Below are positions 63,395-64,000 of a stretch of DNA of 64,000 bases, piece by piece. Both the position numbers and the translations under genes were made by a program. This DNA comes from DATEDA01 sp963789885. GTDB lineage: Bacteria; Pseudomonadota; Gammaproteobacteria; Burkholderiales; SG8-39. The stretch lies in the NCBI GenBank assembly GCA_963789885.1, contig CAWBNB010000005.1:248001-312000 (forward strand). Reading direction: 5' to 3'. Positions within the stretch are counted from its first letter, which is position 1. Every line of letters starts with the position of its first letter. A model generated the notes under the pieces. The model was not told where the DNA came from, did no database searches, and saw only the letters and a list, made by a program, of their open reading frames with translations.

Positions 63395-64000
63395 ATGAAC
63401 GCGCCGCAGCCGCTGCGCCGCGGTCTCCTCGCTCTCGGCGTGGGCTTGACCGACGGGCAGATCGCCGGCCTGGAGCGCTACCTTGCGCTGCTCGAGAAGT
63501 GGAACCGCGTCTACAACCTCACCGCGATCCGCGAGCCGGAGCGCATGGTCACGCATCACCTGCTCGATTCGCTCGCGATCCTGCCGCACGTGCGGGGGCC
63601 CCGGATGCTCGACGTCGGTAGCGGTGCCGGGTTGCCCGGGATCCCGCTCGCGCTCGCGTCGCCCGAGCTCGCGGTGACGCTGCTCGACTCCAGCCACAAG
63701 AAGGCCGCGTTCCTGCAGCAGGCGATCGCCGAGCTCCAGCTCGCGAACGCGACCGTCGTGACCGCGCGCGTCGAGTCGTGGCAGACGAGCGCCCGCTACG
63801 ACACGATCGTCTCGCGCGCGTTTGCCGATCTGGGCGAGTTCGTGTCCGCGGCGGCGCGCCTTCTTGCGCCGGGCGGCACGATCGCGGCGATGAAAGGCGT
63901 CCATCCCCACGACGAGATCGAGCGGCTCCCGCCGGGTTTCCGCGTGCGCCGGGTCCTGAAGCTCGACGTGCCGCTGCTCGATGCCGAGCGGCACCTCGTC
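63395..64000 (+). CDS. rsmG: 16S rRNA m7G527 methyltransferase RsmG (3' partial)
   Basis: The frame runs from the ATG after the repeat to the last base of the window, 202 codons, missing only the last few. It matches RsmG/GidB throughout: LEKWNRVYNLTAIREPERMVTHHLLDSLA, the SAM-binding MLDVGSGAGLPGIPLAL, DSSHKKAAFLQQA and SRAFADLGEFV. It methylates N7 of G527 in 16S rRNA; loss gives low-level streptomycin resistance. Its stop codon lies just outside the window. Confidence 0.95.
   Translation, partial: MNAPQPLRRGLLALGVGLTDGQIAGLERYLALLEKWNRVYNLTAIREPERMVTHHLLDSLAILPHVRGPRMLDVGSGAGLPGIPLALASPELAVTLLDSSHKKAAFLQQAIAELQLANATVVTARVESWQTSARYDTIVSRAFADLGEFVSAAARLLAPGGTIAAMKGVHPHDEIERLPPGFRVRRVLKLDVPLLDAERHLV

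Overview
The window is high-GC, densely coded DNA from a betaproteobacterium, probably Burkholderiales-like. No rRNA is present to place it more finely. The assignment rests on gene order: ubiK / torF-glnK-amtB; def-fmt-htpX-rsmB-DUF4390-ntrYX-trkAH; a LysM protein with dprA-smg-topB; dnaA-dnaN-gyrB without recF, divergent from rpmH-rnpA-yidD-yidC-mnmE; and mnmG-rsmG behind parS sites. It is chromosomal, near the replication origin (about 44.5-46.3 kb). Everything to the right of the origin lies on the plus strand.

Layout. 0-1.7 kb: a cut-off HTH regulator, three inverted repeats, a 3'-truncated comM and ubiK. 1.7-4.9 kb: a nitrogen operon (porin, PII protein, ammonium channel) behind a candidate NtrC site and sigma-54 promoter. 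5-9.2 kb: a FecR-type protein interrupted by an amber codon, a MarR regulator divergent from a benzoate-CoA ligase-like gene, a lipoprotein and a rhodanese. 9.3-13.3 kb: metH behind a promoter, a SAM-II-like aptamer and a terminator. 13.3-22.9 kb: a GlcG-like protein and an MdtABC/OprM-type RND efflux operon. 23-24.5 kb: RidA, MOSC and a lipoprotein. 24.5-35.2 kb: one long minus-strand housekeeping run (potassium uptake, NtrYX-type two-component system, rsmB, htpX, fmt, def). 35.3-40.9 kb: LysM protein, dprA, smg, topB. 41-50 kb: the origin region. 50-61.3 kb: carboxylate metabolism and transport (tripartite tricarboxylate transporter, AbrB-family protein, GTP-type PEP carboxykinase, class III aminotransferase, TAXI-TRAP transporter). 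61.4-64 kb: two parS sites, mnmG and rsmG.

Sequence integrity. metH, rsmB (three times), tctB (twice), tctA, pckG (three) and the TAXI binding-protein gene each regain a full, family-length reading frame if one surplus base per site is removed. The TRAP permease start may carry an opposite shift. The breakpoints share no motif and hit unrelated housekeeping genes, so base-level sequence errors are the simplest explanation, though real decay cannot be excluded. These loci are listed as pseudogene spans, with the repaired product stated.

Most of the window is conserved core genome. The points most worth following are the SAM-II-like leader of metH, an NtrX-like regulator whose AAA+ domain has lost its Walker A and GAFTGA motifs, a 58-62 bp repeat placed exactly at stop codons in two operons, the comM break, and the parS pair spaced exactly 40 bp.
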